Of a stretch of DNA of 64,000 nucleotides, positions 62,832 through 64,000 are shown in pieces. Source of the stretch: Clostridia bacterium UC5.1-1E11. GTDB lineage: Bacteria; Bacillota; Clostridia; Oscillospirales; Acutalibacteraceae. Positions within the stretch are counted from its first letter, which is position 1. Each line of letters opens with the position of its first letter. Under the pieces are notes generated by a model. That model searched no databases. It saw only the letters and a list, made by a program, of their open reading frames with translations, and was not told the DNA's origin. The stretch is from NCBI GenBank assembly GCA_001305115.1, contig BCAA01000002.1:1-64000 (forward strand). The letters run 5' to 3'. The position numbers and the translations under genes are program-made.

Positions 62832-64000
62832 ATGAAGAGAAAACCGGACTGGCTGCCGTTTTCTGTCCAAATTTTTGTGAGATGGCCCGCTGGGAAGGAT
62901 GGTTTTTATTTGTTGAGACGTTTGTTCCGATGGCTCGGCTATGCCGGCTATCTCCTCTGCTGTATTCTGGCGTTCTGCCTCTATCCGCTTGTGCGCCATT
63001 TGCCCCCTTACAAGGGGCTCTGGCTCTTCGCAGAGCGCGGAAACGACGCGCAAGACAATGCCTTCCATCTTTTTCAATTTGTCCGAAAAACTGCGCCTTA
63101 TTTATCAGCCGCCTATCTCATAGATCGAAAGTCCCCTGACTTTGTACGTGTAGCCAGGCTGGGGCGAACCATTCAACCGGGGAGCTTCTCCCATTATCTC
63201 GCATTTGTCTGTGCAGACGTAAAAATAAGTACCCATATTATGGGCTATTCCCCCAATCCTTACTTGTTCACAAAGCTCAAATTTGACCGTATGTTGCCTG
63301 GCAAAAAAGTGTTTTTGCAACACGGAATCCTTTATAATTCCATTTCATCTCTAAGCGCAGAACGTATCCACGTAGATCTGTTTGTTTGCAGCGTTCCAAA
63401 GGAATATCATGAACTCTTAACGCTCTATCATCACCCGAAAAGAGTTGTTCAACCACTCGGCCTGTGCCGCTATGACCGGTTATTTCAAGCGCATTCCGAA
63501 AAGAGACAGATTCTAGTCATGCCGACTTGGCGCCTTTTCTTGCGCAATTGTTCCAACCGTACCTTCCAAGATAGCGGCTATTTTCAAAGTTTCCATTGTT
63601 TGCTCTGTCATCGAAAACTTCATGCGCTGTTAGAACAATACGATTATGAACTCGTATTCCAATTGCATCCGGAGATGCAGCATTTCACACCCTGTTTTAC
63701 AAACAGTCACCCGCGAATACATATCTCGACTGCCCCACCGGATACGCAGTCTCTCCTAATGGAATCAAAACTTCTGATTACCGATTATTCCAGTGTGTTT
63801 TTTGACTTCTCGTATCTGAAAAAGCCACTGATCTACTTTCAATTTGATTCGGAGGATTTTTTCTCCGCACAGTACCGTCCGGGATATTTTGAATTTGAAA
63901 AAGACGGATTTGGACCAGTCTGCCGGAAGGTGGATGAAGTTTTAAATGCCCTGCAAACGTATCTGGCAGGGAACATGCAGCTCCCCAGCCTGTACAAAAA
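62832..64000 (+). CDS. CDP-glycerol glycerophosphotransferase family protein (3' end outside window)
   Basis: 389 residues are visible and the frame is still open at the right edge. An N-terminal membrane-associated segment (GYAGYLLCCILAFCLYPLV) is followed by the Glyphos_transf domain: KGLWLFAERGNDAQDN, MGYSPNPYLF, LQHGILYNSISSLSAE, MPTWRLFLRN, HPEMQHF and TDYSSVFFDFSYLKKP. These are the CDP-binding and acceptor motifs of teichoic acid polymerases (TagB/TagF/TarL type). The polymerised or added unit is glycerol or ribitol phosphate. The ATG at 62832 has no clear ribosome site but is the first start after an in-frame stop. Confidence 0.9.
   Translation, partial: MKRKPDWLPFSVQIFVRWPAGKDGFYLLRRLFRWLGYAGYLLCCILAFCLYPLVRHLPPYKGLWLFAERGNDAQDNAFHLFQFVRKTAPYLSAAYLIDRKSPDFVRVARLGRTIQPGSFSHYLAFVCADVKISTHIMGYSPNPYLFTKLKFDRMLPGKKVFLQHGILYNSISSLSAERIHVDLFVCSVPKEYHELLTLYHHPKRVVQPLGLCRYDRLFQAHSEKRQILVMPTWRLFLRNCSNRTFQDSGYFQSFHCLLCHRKLHALLEQYDYELVFQLHPEMQHFTPCFTNSHPRIHISTAPPDTQSLLMESKLLITDYSSVFFDFSYLKKPLIYFQFDSEDFFSAQYRPGYFEFEKDGFGPVCRKVDEVLNALQTYLAGNMQLPSLYK

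Noticed and set aside
1-64000. CRISPR arrays, rRNA genes, intact transposases
   Set aside because: Looked for regularly spaced direct repeats, rRNA segments and transposase motifs; none seen. The collagen repeats are coding, not CRISPR.

Overview
The window reads as chromosomal DNA of a spore-forming Clostridium-class Firmicute, most likely of the Oscillospiraceae/Ruminococcaceae type. The evidence is a YpeB spore-germination protein, a BclA-like collagen-repeat surface protein, YesM/YesN-type sensing, a DarA-type c-di-AMP receptor, Gram-positive Shine-Dalgarno sites (GGAGG) and many TTG starts. The family-level placement is inference.

Layout. 0-12.6 kb: a carbohydrate locus on the minus strand, with a large secreted GH43-type glycosidase (cut by the left edge), a sugar-binding lipoprotein, a YesM/YesN two-component pair and a 1189-residue secreted propeller-glycosidase with FIVAR repeats. 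An array of degenerate intergenic repeats with covarying hairpins lies at 8.2-9.0 kb. 12.9-15.8 kb: a KAS-II/acyl-CoA ligase pair. 16.0-17.3 kb: gene-poor, with a tyrosine-recombinase remnant. 17.3-25.5 kb: ypeB, murD, two M42 aminopeptidases, a GNAT, a DUF6440 protein and a methionine-gamma-lyase-family enzyme. 25.9-26.9 kb: the collagen-like protein. 27.5-30.2 kb: a small accessory island with two XRE regulators, a 32-bp perfect palindrome and a SLOG-like/HTH protein. 30.3-32.5 kb: tRNA-Leu and tRNA-Pro, then a MATE exporter running into a c-di-AMP receptor domain. 34.0-34.6 kb: a serine recombinase. 35.8-44.8 kb: a near-complete arginine operon (argG-H-C-J-B-D-F, with a small membrane protein and an alkyltransferase embedded), with an ARG box and a promoter upstream of argG. 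46.4-47.7 kb: hflX. 47.8-57.8 kb: a tightly packed sixteen-gene phage-derived operon. 58-64 kb: degV, a second MATE, an Lrp-type regulator, an undecaprenyl-phosphate sugar transferase and a CDP-glycerol glycerophosphotransferase (cut by the right edge).

The most interesting locus is the phage-derived operon. It encodes terminase, portal, protease-scaffold, decoration protein, capsid, connectors, LysM protein, hub, spike, gp25, gpJ, gpI and a fibre-like protein. I find no tail tube, sheath, tape measure, integrase, repressor, replication or lysis gene in it. It sits between hflX and degV and looks like a reduced or domesticated particle locus rather than a normal prophage.

A caution for every gene call: at least fifteen otherwise coherent genes, including argB, argG, argJ and the phage capsid gene, are broken by single-base gains or losses, nearly all in homopolymer runs. 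That pattern is better explained by indel errors in the assembly than by decay of so many unrelated genes. I therefore give the reconstructed span of each gene and state where the reading frame breaks.
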